A DNA stretch of 57,991 nucleotides, from positions 1-57,991 of the forward strand of contig LT649255.1 of NCBI GenBank assembly GCA_900128395.1, written 5' to 3'. Positions within the stretch are counted from its first letter, which is position 1. Every line of letters starts with the position of its first letter. This DNA is from Stramenopiles sp. TOSAG23-2 (taxonomy: Eukaryota > Sar). Below are positions 41,960 to 51,632 of this stretch, piece after piece. Below the pieces are notes generated by a model, which worked only from the letters and a program-made list of their open reading frames with translations, searched no databases and had not been told where the DNA came from. The translations under genes were made by a program, and so were the position numbers.

Positions 41960-44119
41960 TCACTCCTCTTTCCAACAATTTTTTTGCACTGCCTTCAAAG
42001 CAGCCATGTCAATCCCTCCTTCATTTATTTCGCAAGGAAGTCCAAGTATATTACTTAAGTCTTGAAACACACTGTTATCACGGGCAGAAACATCTAACGT
42101 AAGACCTTGCTCGTCTTCCCCGAGCGGCTGCATTCCAGATAAAAATTTGTCAAATTGCATCCGCTTAAAATTGTCATAGCTGTACTCACCGTACATTTCT
42201 TGAAAGCATTCGCCTTCGAACTTCCCAACCATTGCCTCTGAACTGCTCCACCATTCATTAATGGTTTTGTTTACATGAGGCATTTTCAGGTATTCCTCCA
42301 CTCTTGCCAAAGCTCCTTTAACAATCACATCTACGTTGCAGTCAAGATGCAGGAATTGTAGAGATACTTCTGTACAAAGATGATCTCGTATAAAATCTCG
42401 AACTTGTCGATTGTACACAGCAAACGAAATGACTACTTTATCATGCTCTTTTGAAGCAGCCAAGCATCTGTTAACAAGTCTTAAATGGAATGGATGCCAT
42501 AGCTCGTTTGGGGCTGATTTTCCTTTAAACCAAAAATCATTGAACGCCTTACCGACCCCATCTACAGCCTCTTTCACCTCTGGAACATCTAGTTTCCGAA
42601 AATCATCATCACCGTCTAGATGGTACCATCCGTGATATTTGCTGAGGTAGTCGCCAGCAGTCGTTTTACCAACACCAGACCAAGCCGTAATCCAAACAAT
42701 TTGTTTTTTTTCATTATGAGTTTTATGATTGTTCTTGTTGGTCTCGTCGTTCGTTTCCTTGACAAGTAAGCTAAATAGTGTTTTAGTGCGCTGAAAAACG
42801 GAAGTAATCATCAATGGGTTGATTGGACCCATCAGCGATGCTGCTAAACGAAGTACGCCTTTATTCTTTTCACTATGTGTTAATATACTGACTCCATCGT
42901 GTCCTTCAAAACGTTGTGTATGATAAATAGAAATTTTTTCATCTATGTTATATATGCCAAAATTGGATAGTTCAAAAGTTGCATGATCTTTATCCCCTTC
43001 GTGAAAATTTCCCTTACTTAAAATTAGAGAATTAGCTACCGCTTCTCCTCGTTTAATGCGATTTTGTAAATCCAAAGTGGTAGAATTACACTTTTCTAAT
43101 AAGATATCAGTGACATTGTGGTCATTCAATAGTTTCATTGTATTTCCAACAATGACATTACCAAAACATTGCGATACATGTTTGTCGTTCTCCACGTCAC
43201 TCCCTAAAGATTTTCTTAAATTTACCAATATACTAGTAGTAATGTTGCAGCTTAAACCGCCGTTTTTATTAGATGAGTTCGACAAGCATCGAGACTTTAG
43301 GTAAATTTCACTAAACGCCTGTTGAATGCACGTAATTAAAAGACCTGTTAATGTACCACATTGTTTTGTACGAAGCAGCTTTAATACCTTTTCTACTATT
43401 TTTGCTTCAATATCAATTCTAATATCACATACTTCATAAGCTAAGCCATTTTCATTTTCGTGTTGAGCTATTTTTTGTCCTTCATTGGATTCATTGAAAC
43501 AAGTTTGTATCGCTTTCATTGTGACTATCTTATCAGAAGCTTTAAAACTTGGTAGGAATGTTGGTGATGCAATATTTGGGATATGAATGGCATCTTTTAG
43601 CAACTGACCCCATTCATAGCATATCTTTGATGGAGTAAATAACTTGACGGCATTTTCCCCTTCAGTTTTCTTATTTAGGAGTGATACAAAGTTTTCTACT
43701 ACACAAATAATACTCTTTCCATCCCAGAGGCAATGGTTACCATTGAAGCATACTCCACGACAATTCCCTGTTGTGAAACCTGGTTCTAGTATCATCACTG
43801 CGTCAATAGTATTTTGGGAGAATGCATCTGATATACCAAGTAATTTTTGAAAGACTTCTGGCATATTTATATCTACGGGATAACTATTTACGTGGGTAAT
43901 GTCTGTATTATTATCATTACGCAAAGATAGTATGTGCGCTGTGTCAGTATCCATTCCCAATATTTCTGTATACCCACAAATATTAGTCTTTAAACACATC
44001 TTGATCGCTTTTTCAACATCACTTGCATTGATTGGTGTATCGAAAGCAACACATACACCCGCAGTAATTTTTGCACCAGCAAATATTGACTCTAAGGCAT
44101 TGCAATTCCTTTGCTTCAT
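41960..44119 (-). CDS. acyltransferase-like (HxxxD) domain fused to a P-loop small-molecule kinase
   Basis: 719 residues. The first 440 or so resemble the condensation/alcohol-acetyltransferase superfamily: the active-site HxxxD is His129-Asp133 (NHCLWDGKS), and a later SNFGIYN stands where SN-x-G is expected. After a Lys/Asn linker, residues about 475-719 form a P-loop kinase: WSGVGKTTAGDYL (Walker A, Lys about 485) followed by WYHLDGDDDFRK, as in gluconokinase or APS-kinase-like enzymes (GxGKTT ... DGDD). The two halves are in one uninterrupted frame. The acyl donor, acceptor and phosphorylation target are unknown. The protein is soluble with no signal peptide. The ATG at 44119 is the first in frame. 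Confidence 0.7.
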   Translation of the reverse strand: MKQRNCNALESIFAGAKITAGVCVAFDTPINASDVEKAIKMCLKTNICGYTEILGMDTDTAHILSLRNDNNTDITHVNSYPVDINMPEVFQKLLGISDAFSQNTIDAVMILEPGFTTGNCRGVCFNGNHCLWDGKSIICVVENFVSLLNKKTEGENAVKLFTPSKICYEWGQLLKDAIHIPNIASPTFLPSFKASDKIVTMKAIQTCFNESNEGQKIAQHENENGLAYEVCDIRIDIEAKIVEKVLKLLRTKQCGTLTGLLITCIQQAFSEIYLKSRCLSNSSNKNGGLSCNITTSILVNLRKSLGSDVENDKHVSQCFGNVIVGNTMKLLNDHNVTDILLEKCNSTTLDLQNRIKRGEAVANSLILSKGNFHEGDKDHATFELSNFGIYNIDEKISIYHTQRFEGHDGVSILTHSEKNKGVLRLAASLMGPINPLMITSVFQRTKTLFSLLVKETNDETNKNNHKTHNEKKQIVWITAWSGVGKTTAGDYLSKYHGWYHLDGDDDFRKLDVPEVKEAVDGVGKAFNDFWFKGKSAPNELWHPFHLRLVNRCLAASKEHDKVVISFAVYNRQVRDFIRDHLCTEVSLQFLHLDCNVDVIVKGALARVEEYLKMPHVNKTINEWWSSSEAMVGKFEGECFQEMYGEYSYDNFKRMQFDKFLSGMQPLGEDEQGLTLDVSARDNSVFQDLSNILGLPCEINEGGIDMAALKAVQKNCWKEE

Positions 44120-44785
44120 GTTTTAAAATTGGTATATATATATCCACAAATAGAAATGTTTATACGTAGAAGTATTATAAACAAAAAAGGAGGATATATC
44201 GCCTACTAATATACCAGATGTAATAAACTACTTTACATTCCTTCTTCTAGCTACTTCAATATACTTCAATACTTCAATATATATTTGACAATTCCCAGCT
44301 TGTTTCCTTCATGGTTTAAGGATGTTGCCTGATGAAAAAGTTCGATGAGTTCATTTTTGGCGTTGAAGGATTCTGGAAATTTTCCACACACCTTCATAGA
44401 CTTATTTATACTTAATATATATATTCCTATATGTAACTCTACAAGACTCAAAACAGTAGGGCTCTAATGGTGTATCCATATGGGATGGTTTTTAAAAATA
44501 ACCAGGCGTGTGTGCCTGTATTTTTTCAATGCGCAACGGGACTCCTCCTCGTCGTCGAATCCGAAGAAGAAAAAACAACAAAAAAAATAAAAAATTAATA
44601 ATAAAAAAAAGGAGGGCAAAATGACTTACACACAAAAATATATAAAGTTGCACAACGTTGAATCGATGTACACAGATAATAGGAGAAAGAAGAATAGATA
44701 CTTGACAGATATCAGAATTTAGTATATAAACAAAAAGATATTCACATATATACACATATATATAGTAGCAAAAAAAAATCGAAAG
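44120..44785. promoter_or_regulatory. 666-bp divergent intergenic region
   Basis: Upstream sequences of the acyltransferase-kinase and secreted Cys-rich genes. It has runs of A near 44575-44610 and TA repeats near each start. Short open frames on the minus strand lack features of real genes. Confidence 0.4.
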
Positions 44786-45355
44786 ATGGATACAAAAAAA
44801 TCAACGATTGTTGTTGTCTTAGTATTCACTGTTGTTATTGGAATGGTAACTGCATTAGATTCTTTAGATTGTAACCGTAAAGTAAAACATAAATTAACAA
44901 GGTGTTTTATTAAAGATAATGCAGGTCCAGATACGTTTGATGCAAAGACTGTAAAGTATATGAAAGCAGTCATGAAAATAGCACATAAGAAAATGAAAGT
45001 AGAATTTCCAAAAGATTATGATGTCAAAGCACAATCATGCAAAGATTTACTTGCCGGGTTTGCAACCGCTTGTCGCTGTAATAAAGAAGAATGTTCTGGA
45101 ATATTTGCACCAGACCGTAAGAAAACTGCTTTTATGAAATGTGGTGCCGGTAAAACACCGAAGGAGACAGCAACTGTTTGGGCATTACCAAAGAAGTGCA
45201 TGGATAATGGTGCTAAAAAAGAAGTCGTTTATGTACCACATTGTACTTGTAAAAAAAAGAAAGGATTGCGAAAATTGATAGGTATGTTTAATATGGAATG
45301 GAAAAAACCATTTCAAATGTGTAAAGGAAGTGATGGTAGATTAATTAGTTGTTAA
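44786..45355 (+). CDS. secreted basic 12-cysteine protein
   Basis: 189 residues. The signal peptide is residues 1-24 (MDTKKSTIVVVLVFTVVIGMVTA). The mature part is Lys-rich with 12 cysteines (including CRC and CTC pairs), consistent with six disulfides in a small extracellular protein. No family is recognised; the pattern does not fit kazal, kunitz or EGF spacing. The ATG at 44786 directly precedes the signal. It converges on the selenoprotein GPx gene, leaving about 300 bp for both 3' UTRs, within which the GPx SECIS lies. Confidence 0.75.
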   Translation: MDTKKSTIVVVLVFTVVIGMVTALDSLDCNRKVKHKLTRCFIKDNAGPDTFDAKTVKYMKAVMKIAHKKMKVEFPKDYDVKAQSCKDLLAGFATACRCNKEECSGIFAPDRKKTAFMKCGAGKTPKETATVWALPKKCMDNGAKKEVVYVPHCTCKKKKGLRKLIGMFNMEWKKPFQMCKGSDGRLISC

Positions 45356-45548
45356 AATCATACGCTTTATATTTACATGTACACATGTACTTAAAATTTT
45401 TTCATTTCCAAAAAAGAGTTTTTTTTAAATAAAAATGAAGAAAGAAGAGTGTGTGGAAAAGTTTGCTTTTCACTGCTGTATTGCCAGCACGTTTTTTTTA
45501 TGATTCGTAAAATACAGCAGTCAATTTTTTTATATACTCTTTGTTGTA

Positions 45549-45650
45549 ATAAATCACCTTTTTGTCGGAGCACTTCGCAGGGGGAGAATCTTTTTCAAAC
45601 TCTTTTTTTTTTTTTTACCCCCTGCGCTCGTCATGTGGTAATATTTGTTT
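45549..45650 (-). promoter_or_regulatory. SECIS element for the glutathione peroxidase
   Basis: In the 3' UTR of the GPx gene, read on the minus strand. ATGA (45634-45631) forms the 5' half of the kink-turn-like quartet and CGAC (45567-45564) the 3' half. Between them, GAGC pairs with GCTC and GCAGGGGG pairs with CCCCCTGC (8 GC-rich pairs), with a 5-nt bulge. The apical loop opens with TAAAAA, supplying the unpaired A residues SECIS loops need. Outside the quartet, ATTACC pairs with GGTGAT to make helix I. Position, quartet and stems all agree. The homopolymer A run makes the loop length uncertain. Confidence 0.85.
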
Positions 45651-45663
45651 TATTAATTTTCAC

Positions 45664-46161
45664 TCATCCAATCCAACTAGGTATATTTTTTTCCAGCTGG
45701 TCAGGTTTAACATCCTGTCCAAACCGTGCTAGAACGTTGCCATCTCGACCAATGACAAACTTGGTAAAATTCCAAGCAATTTTTCCACGTAGCGCATTCT
45801 TAAGAAAAACATATGTAGGCTGTGTATCGGTACCATTTACATCCGCACGCTCCATTAGCCACTCGCTTGGCAACTTGTGCTTTTGTACATAAAATTTGGC
45901 AATGTCAGATGGTGTGCCAGGCTCCTCGGAGCAGAACTGGTTGCAAGGAAAGAATAGCAACTGTAAATCTTTTGTGTACTTTTTCCCTAATGCAATTAGC
46001 CCAGGAACCTCCTGAACGTCTCACAGGCGTGCAACATTAACGGCTAAGACAACTTTTCCTTTAAATGCACTAAAATCAACAGCCTCCCCAGCATTGTTTT
46101 TCGCATGAAGGTCAAAAAATGTATTTTTACTTGCGTTAGTGGTAGTAGTGGAAGAAGACAT
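45664..46161 (-). CDS. GPX: selenocysteine glutathione peroxidase (UGA = Sec)
   Basis: 165 residues if the in-frame TGA at 46021-46023 is read as selenocysteine 47. The flanking frames join exactly there: KGKVVLAVNVARL-U-DVQEVPGL. This is where GPx family proteins have V-N-V-A-x-x-[U/C]. Downstream are FFPCNQF (Gln of the catalytic tetrad) and IAWNFTKFVIGRDG (Trp and Asn of the tetrad). Small GPx of this size without a long oligomerisation loop are GPx4-like and act as monomers on lipid or thioredoxin-linked peroxides; that is a family inference. There is no signal peptide. The ATG is at 46161. A SECIS follows in the 3' UTR, and the terminal stop is also TGA. A gene caller using the standard code would split this into two pieces. 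Confidence 0.93.
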
Positions 46162-46816
46162 GATGGATTGAAAATAAGAAGTTATAATATAGCTTTCGAC
46201 CTTCAAGCTATAACATCTACCAGCAGAAAAAATAATATACCACATTAATTTATTATCTTTTTAGAGAAGTGCAACAAAAGAAACAAGAATTGCAATTATT
46301 TTAGAGAGGATCACATGTGCTCATTCGACAGAATAAAAGAAAATGACAAAATCTAGCTAGCTAGCCAGCTAGCAATAGCATTGTAAAACCTTAAAAACAA
46401 TTTCTAAACATTCTTACTAAAAGGTTCTTACTATAAAACAGACATATAACTTAAAAATAGGAAACATTTACACTAAAAAAAATACAATGGAATATATTTA
46501 TTAAGGTACATGTAACATATAATATACATAATAATAACACATATAATAATACATATAAATAATATTAACTAGGAACATATTATTACTATTAGAATACATA
46601 TAAACAAAAAGCGTCACTTCGTATTTTTACATGTGTCAACAAATAAATGGGGGGGGAGGTATAATATAAACTAGAAAAATGTTTGTGCAATCTATGATCT
46701 GTTTATAGTTATTATACGTCTGATATACATATGTAACAAGTTTACATCCATTTAGTTACAACCTCTTACAGATAGAATTGATATTTACTATTATTCGTTA
46801 TTAAGAGTAGCAGATC
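46162..46816. promoter_or_regulatory. 655-bp divergent intergenic region
   Basis: Upstream regions of the GPx and the Cys-repeat gene. Features seen are an AGCTAGC run at 46350-46372, AT-rich sequence, and a GGGGGGG run near 46650. No gene is seen. Confidence 0.4.
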
Positions 46817-47713
46817 ATGTATCCTGTAACATTGAAAATAATAGTGTTAGTATGTGTTTGTTTTGTGTTAATTATTACACCTACTTACAGCGTTGAAGTA
46901 AAAAATAAGATTGCTGGGCCATTATTAGATAAAGTAAACTCCAAACCTTTGGTAAAAGCTGATCCATGGGGTAAATGTCGTTGGGCAAGAACGAATAAAA
47001 ATATTGGTGCAAAAATGGGTGAAATTGTTAAAGATCGCACTGCATGTATGGACTATAGTAATAAAAGATGTATATTTGATAGACTTACTGGAGGTTGCAT
47101 TACAAAGACCGCAGCTGAAGGTCATAATACAGATGTATTATTATCAAACTGTGTAAAAAGATGTACGACTAGAAGTTGTAAAAATCGATGTAAAGAACAA
47201 AATTATGCAGAGAGAGATGATAGTAACGATAGAGAACCTGAATATGATGCAAATGGAGGCGTAGAAGCATTAAAAAACTGTTTAAGCGCCTGTGTTACAA
47301 GAAGTTGTCGACAAAGATGTCAAAGGGTAGGATATTTATCAGAGAGCACAAAAAATTCACGTACATACAAAGTGTCGAAATTGAGACTTTGTATTAGTAA
47401 GTGTGTGACACGAAGTTGTAAACGTCGATGTCAAGAAACAGATTATAATTCCGTGAATGTTGTTAAGGATGAATTAGAAACAGATCGATATTTAGATCTT
47501 AAAGTAGCAGAAGCAAAGAGAGGCTATAATAAGCGAGATATGAAAAAATTTATTACAAAAAAAACAAAACGTTGTTATAAAGTATGTATGGTAGAATTTG
47601 GTAAAAAGCAAAAATGTTTAAAAACATGTGGTATCAAAAATAGGAGCAAATGTAAATTTTCAAGAGATGGTTTACATGACATAAGAAACTTGAATGAATT
47701 TGTATGTGAATAG
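46817..47713 (+). CDS. secreted Cys-repeat protein (CxxxC...CxxxC modules)
   Basis: 298 residues with a signal peptide (residues 1-25). Three near-identical modules follow the pattern C-x3-C-x(T)-T-R-S-C-x3-C: CVKRCTTRSCKNRC, CLSACVTRSCRQRC and CISKCVTRSCKRRC, each then followed by Gln/Glu and a Tyr. A fourth looser one, CYKVCMVEFGKKQKCLKTC, sits near residue 250. Paired CxxxC motifs resemble the helical-hairpin (alpha-hairpinin) arrangement, although the loop is shorter than usual. A Cys-containing N-terminal segment precedes them. The protein is strongly basic. Function is unknown; a secreted binding or defence role is only possible. Confidence 0.75.
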   Translation: MYPVTLKIIVLVCVCFVLIITPTYSVEVKNKIAGPLLDKVNSKPLVKADPWGKCRWARTNKNIGAKMGEIVKDRTACMDYSNKRCIFDRLTGGCITKTAAEGHNTDVLLSNCVKRCTTRSCKNRCKEQNYAERDDSNDREPEYDANGGVEALKNCLSACVTRSCRQRCQRVGYLSESTKNSRTYKVSKLRLCISKCVTRSCKRRCQETDYNSVNVVKDELETDRYLDLKVAEAKRGYNKRDMKKFITKKTKRCYKVCMVEFGKKQKCLKTCGIKNRSKCKFSRDGLHDIRNLNEFVCE

Positions 47714-48348
47714 ACTAGAAAAGTAAATGTGTCCATGTATAATTTGTTTTTATCTATAGTATGATATGATATATCTATATTGTAAAAGAAAATATAATTT
47801 ATATATGCATATATACATTTTTTTATAAATAAAGAAAAACCTGTTTTAACTGTCTCTGTCTCTCTTATCATACTCAAGTCGTATGATATTAATGTCATAC
47901 GAATATACGTACAAAGGTAAAATTTGATATCTTACCTAATATACGAACTCGGACAACAATTGATCTCGATTTAGAGTAATCATGGCTATACTTGATCTCA
48001 TGGGGCATTGTTTTTTCTTTTCACGCACACACACATATATATTTTCCATTTCCCCTGCCTGGCCTGGAGCAGAGAAGAAAAAGAAAAAGAAGACGGAGAG
48101 AGAGAAAGAATTTTATTCACACAAGGTATACGATTTTCGATTTTCACGTATTTTTTAATCAAGTTGGTGATGGTAATAGGAACTTTGTTGTACTTAAACA
48201 ATACAAATCACAGGCGAGACCACAAATTAAAAACATTGAAATCTTTATATTTAATTTGTAATTTATAGATGAAGAAAATGTAAATGGACATAGAGAGACA
48301 GAGAGTAATTTAAATCACTAATACAACAAAGGACAGAATAAAAATATC
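47714..48348. other. 635-bp intergenic region
   Basis: AT-rich, with CA repeats at about 48025-48040 and a purine-rich patch at 48070-48110. Overlapping short open frames in several phases are not convincing. No gene is recognised. Confidence 0.45.
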
Positions 48349-50251
48349 ATGGCTTCATTTATTGATTCGCTATCAGCAAATACCAACGAAAATGGCGTGC
48401 CAATGGTAGATGGAAAACCAGCAGATCAAATTTTTGATGGTGTATCTGCATCTGAATTATTTGGTGATCGAGATCGTAGATCTGGGGTTACTTTTGATGA
48501 TTTAATTATATTGCCAGGTGCAATAGATTTTGGATGTGACGATGTACAATTGCAAACAAGGGTTACACGTAATATTTCATTGAATTTGCCTTTTGTATCC
48601 TCTCCCATGGATACCGTCACTGAAAGTGAAATGGCAATACAAATGGCATTACAAGGTGGATTAGGTGTAATACATAATCACATGCCAATTTCTAAACAAG
48701 TTTCAGAGGTAGAACGAGTTAAACGTTTTAAATCAGGTAAGTTTGACACACACACACACACACACATACGAAAAAAGAATAATATATAAATTTTTGTTTA
48801 TGTAGTATATTTCTTGAATTCTTAACATAGTAAACATTAATATTTCTAACCTTTAAAAATATTAACATCCATACACAGGTTTTATCATGGAACCATATTG
48901 TTTAAAACCAACACAAACGTTAAGTGCAGTGGATACATTAAAAAAAGAAAAAGGTTATACAGCATTCCCAATAACAAGTACTGGTAGAGTTGGTGGTGAA
49001 CTTTTAGGTATATTAACATCACGTGATTCTGATTTTGTGGAAGATCGCAATACACCAATTGAACAATGCATGACAAAAAAAGATAACTTAGTAACAGCAA
49101 ACGATGGATGCACATTGGAAGATGCACAAAATATTTTAAGAAACAGTAAAAAAGGTAAATTATTAATAATAGGAACATCTGGTGAATTGATTTCAATGAT
49201 CGCACGAAAAGATTTAAGTAAAACAAGGGATTATCCACTTGCAACGAAATCACGACGGGATCAAAATTTATGCGTAGCAGCAGCTGTTAGCACGCGTAAA
49301 AAAGATACAAAACGTGTAGATGCATTAATCAATGCAGGAGTGGATATCATCGTATTAGATGCAAAGCAAGGGGATAGCATTGAACAATTAGCAATGGTAA
49401 AATACATTAATACAAAACGTGTAGATGCATTAATCAATGCAGGAGTGGATATCATCGTATTAGATGCAAAGCAAGGGGATAGCATTGAACAATTAGCAAT
49501 GGTAAAATACATTAAAACAACATATGGACATACCGAAGTCGATGTTATTGGTGGTAATGTAGTAACTGCAACGCAAGTAAAACGATTAATTGATGCTGGT
49601 ATTGATGGTATACGTATTGGAATGGGTGCTGGTACTATTTCAACATCGCAAATCGTAAAAGCCGTTGGAAGAGCACAATTAAGTGCTGTGTATTATACTA
49701 GTTTAATAGCAAAGAAAGCTGGGATTCCAGTCATCGCAGATGGTGGTATTAGTTCCACTGGATGTGCAACAAAAGCATTAGCAATTGGTGCTTCATGTGT
49801 TATGATGGGTTCCTTATTGGCAGGTAGTAAAGAAGCACCAGGGGAATATTTTTTTCAAAATGGAACACGGTTAAAAAAATATAGAGGCATGCAAAGTTTA
49901 GATGCAAAAGAAGAATGGGATGAAGAATTTATAAGTGAAACATCAGGTATGGCATTATCACCTGGACGTAGACCACGTAGCAATAGTATGGGTGGTACTA
50001 CTGGTTCTCAAATTTTTAGTGTTGGTGTTAGTGGCGCCGTTGTTGATAAAGGTACTGTTAGTCGATATATACCATATTTAGCACAATCATTACGACATGG
50101 ATTTCAAGATATTGGTGCAAGATCAATACCAATCATACATGAATATTTAGCTGCTGGTACTATGCGATTTGAAATTAGATCACAAGCAGCACAAAAAGAA
50201 GGTGGTGTACATGATTTATTTACATATAAAAAGAGATTGTTTACTAGTTAA
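48349..50251 (+). CDS. IMP dehydrogenase-like protein, duplicated segment, catalytic Cys absent
   Basis: IMPDH converts IMP to XMP with NAD. Two exons (48349-48736 and 48879-50251; a 142-bp GTAAGT intron with CTAAC) give 586 residues; human IMPDH is 514. Matches: [26 protein letters not shown], the two-CBS segment (about 130-240), [52 protein letters not shown]. Two oddities: residues NTKRVDAL...VKYI (35 aa) are repeated in tandem just before the substrate loop (49305-49514), and where all IMPDH have the nucleophile in G-S-I-C-x-T the sequence is GTISTS, Ser in place of Cys (TCA). A Cys-to-Ser IMPDH should be inactive. It may be a degenerate paralogue with another active copy elsewhere. The start at 48349 is the first ATG in frame. 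Confidence 0.85.
49305..49514 (+). repeat. 105-bp in-frame duplication within the IMPDH-like gene
   Basis: Copies 49305-49409 and 49410-49514 agree at all but the first base or so and add exactly 35 residues. The unit encodes a conserved barrel strand and helix, so a folded barrel carrying both copies is hard to imagine. Confidence 0.9.
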
Positions 50252-50288
50252 AATCCCGTTTAAATAAGATGTGTCTTTTGTGTACATC

Positions 50289-50870
50289 GTCATAGGGAGA
50301 GAGATTGTGTGTGTATGTGTGAAAGGATGTGTATTTTGAATATTTTTAAATATTTTCTCGTATATCTCAAATAATGTTTTTTTAAAATCATCTCTCTCTC
50401 GTTACAAACGTGACGGTACATAACCATCATGTACGCCACCTGCATTTTGTCATAGGGAGAGAGATTGTGTGTGTATGTGTGAAAGGATGTGTATTTTGAA
50501 TATTTTTAAATATTTTCTCGTATATCTCAAATAATGTTTTTTTAAAATCATCTCTCTCTCGTTACAAACGTGACGGTACATAACCATCATGTACGCCACC
50601 TGCATTTTGATGTTGCATACCATATACATAATATGGATCTGCACCAAATGGACCGCCATATGGTTCATTATGATAATTCCTAAATTTACTAGCAGGTGAA
50701 CTAAAACCACTTCTCTCTCGTTACAAACGTGACGGTACATAACCATCATGTACGCCACCTGCATTTTGATGTTGCATACCATATACATAATATGGATCTG
50801 CACCAAATGGACCGCCATATGGTTCATTATGATAATTCCTAAATTTACTAGCAGGTGAACTAAAACCACT
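50289..50870. repeat. nested tandem copies of the next gene's 3' end
   Basis: A 160-bp unit occurs at 50289-50448 and 50449-50608 and includes the final codons and UTR of the minus-strand GGPFG gene. An overlapping unit of about 159 bp occurs at 50553-50711 and 50712-50870. Together they give three copies of that gene's C-terminal coding end. Only the 50721 stop is used, because the other two lie downstream. Confidence 0.88.
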
Positions 50871-51476
50871 TTGGCCATTTTTATTTACAAACATCATATT
50901 GGATTTTGCATAATATGGATCTGGGCCAAATGGACCACCGAAACTTTCTTGGTCTGGATTGCCTTTACTATGTTGTGGGCATACATGTAAGCACATAGCG
51001 CCGCGTGGCGTGACTTTAGTTGCTATTTGACTCTTTATTTGCAAAAACGATGTTACCGCAGCTGAATGTCCACCACTAAAAGTTGGATTATAGTTCATAG
51101 GAACCGCTGAAGGTAAAGCTCTAGATTGTACAGGATTTTTAACGCCAGGCCAATGCCCAGCAAAGTTCATAGGTTGATTCGGACTGTATGGATTTAATGT
51201 TCCAGGCCCAAATGGACCACCATGCAACTCTTTCTCATACGTAAAATAAGATGTGTCATAATATGGATCATGCCCAGTTGGATATACAACTGGTGGACAA
51301 ACTGTATAACACCTATGATCTATTAAACTATGCCTAGCACCACCACCAAGACTACCACGTCCCATTGCACTAGGTGGTATTTGTGCATGTGCCATATTTA
51401 TGATACAAAATGCATAATAAAAAATGGCTACGATACCTATGTATATTCCTATTGATGGTTTCTTATATATCATCAT
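50721..51476 (-). CDS. signal-anchored protein with GGPFGxDPYY motifs
   Basis: About 251 residues from the tandem ATGs at 51476/51473. The N-terminal hydrophobic stretch (GIYIGIVAIFYYAFCIINMAHAQ) is a signal peptide or anchor. The rest is Gly/Pro/Tyr/Asn-rich with repeated motifs: HGGPFGPGTLNPY, FGGPFGPDPYY, YGGPFGADPYYVYG and a related PTGHDPYYDT. Two Cys pairs (CYTVCPP and CLHVCPQ) may form disulfides. Such low-complexity secreted proteins occur in cell walls, extrusomes and cysts. No family is recognised. The frame continues upstream through a duplicated copy of the 5' end (51531-51632), which I exclude because it simply repeats the start codons and signal. Confidence 0.7.
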   Translation of the reverse strand: MMIYKKPSIGIYIGIVAIFYYAFCIINMAHAQIPPSAMGRGSLGGGARHSLIDHRCYTVCPPVVYPTGHDPYYDTSYFTYEKELHGGPFGPGTLNPYSPNQPMNFAGHWPGVKNPVQSRALPSAVPMNYNPTFSGGHSAAVTSFLQIKSQIATKVTPRGAMCLHVCPQHSKGNPDQESFGGPFGPDPYYAKSNMMFVNKNGQSGFSSPASKFRNYHNEPYGGPFGADPYYVYGMQHQNAGGVHDGYVPSRL

Positions 51477-51632
51477 ATATCTTGTTCTTCTTCCTTTTTT
51501 TTTAAATATAAAAAAGAAGTGGATGATATATACGATACCTATGTATATTCCTATTGATGGTTTCTTATATATCATCATATATCTTGTTCTTCTTCCTTTT
51601 TTTTTAAATATAAAAAAGAAGTGGATGATATA
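51429..51632. repeat. 102-bp duplication of the GGPFG gene's 5' end
   Basis: Copies 51429-51530 and 51531-51632 appear identical. Each carries the ATGATG start and the first 16 codons. Because the length is divisible by three, the upstream copy stays in frame and inflates the apparent protein. Confidence 0.9.

Noticed and set aside
46021-46023. TGA as a nonsense mutation making the GPx a pseudogene
   Set aside because: It lies exactly at the redox residue, the frame is intact on both sides, and a SECIS is present downstream.
47992-48268. Small plus-strand proteins upstream of the IMPDH-like gene
   Set aside because: Three overlapping frames of similar length over CA and purine repeats; none has coding character.
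50450-50878. His/Met-rich minus-strand protein
   Set aside because: It is an out-of-frame reading of the duplicated 3' ends of the GGPFG gene.
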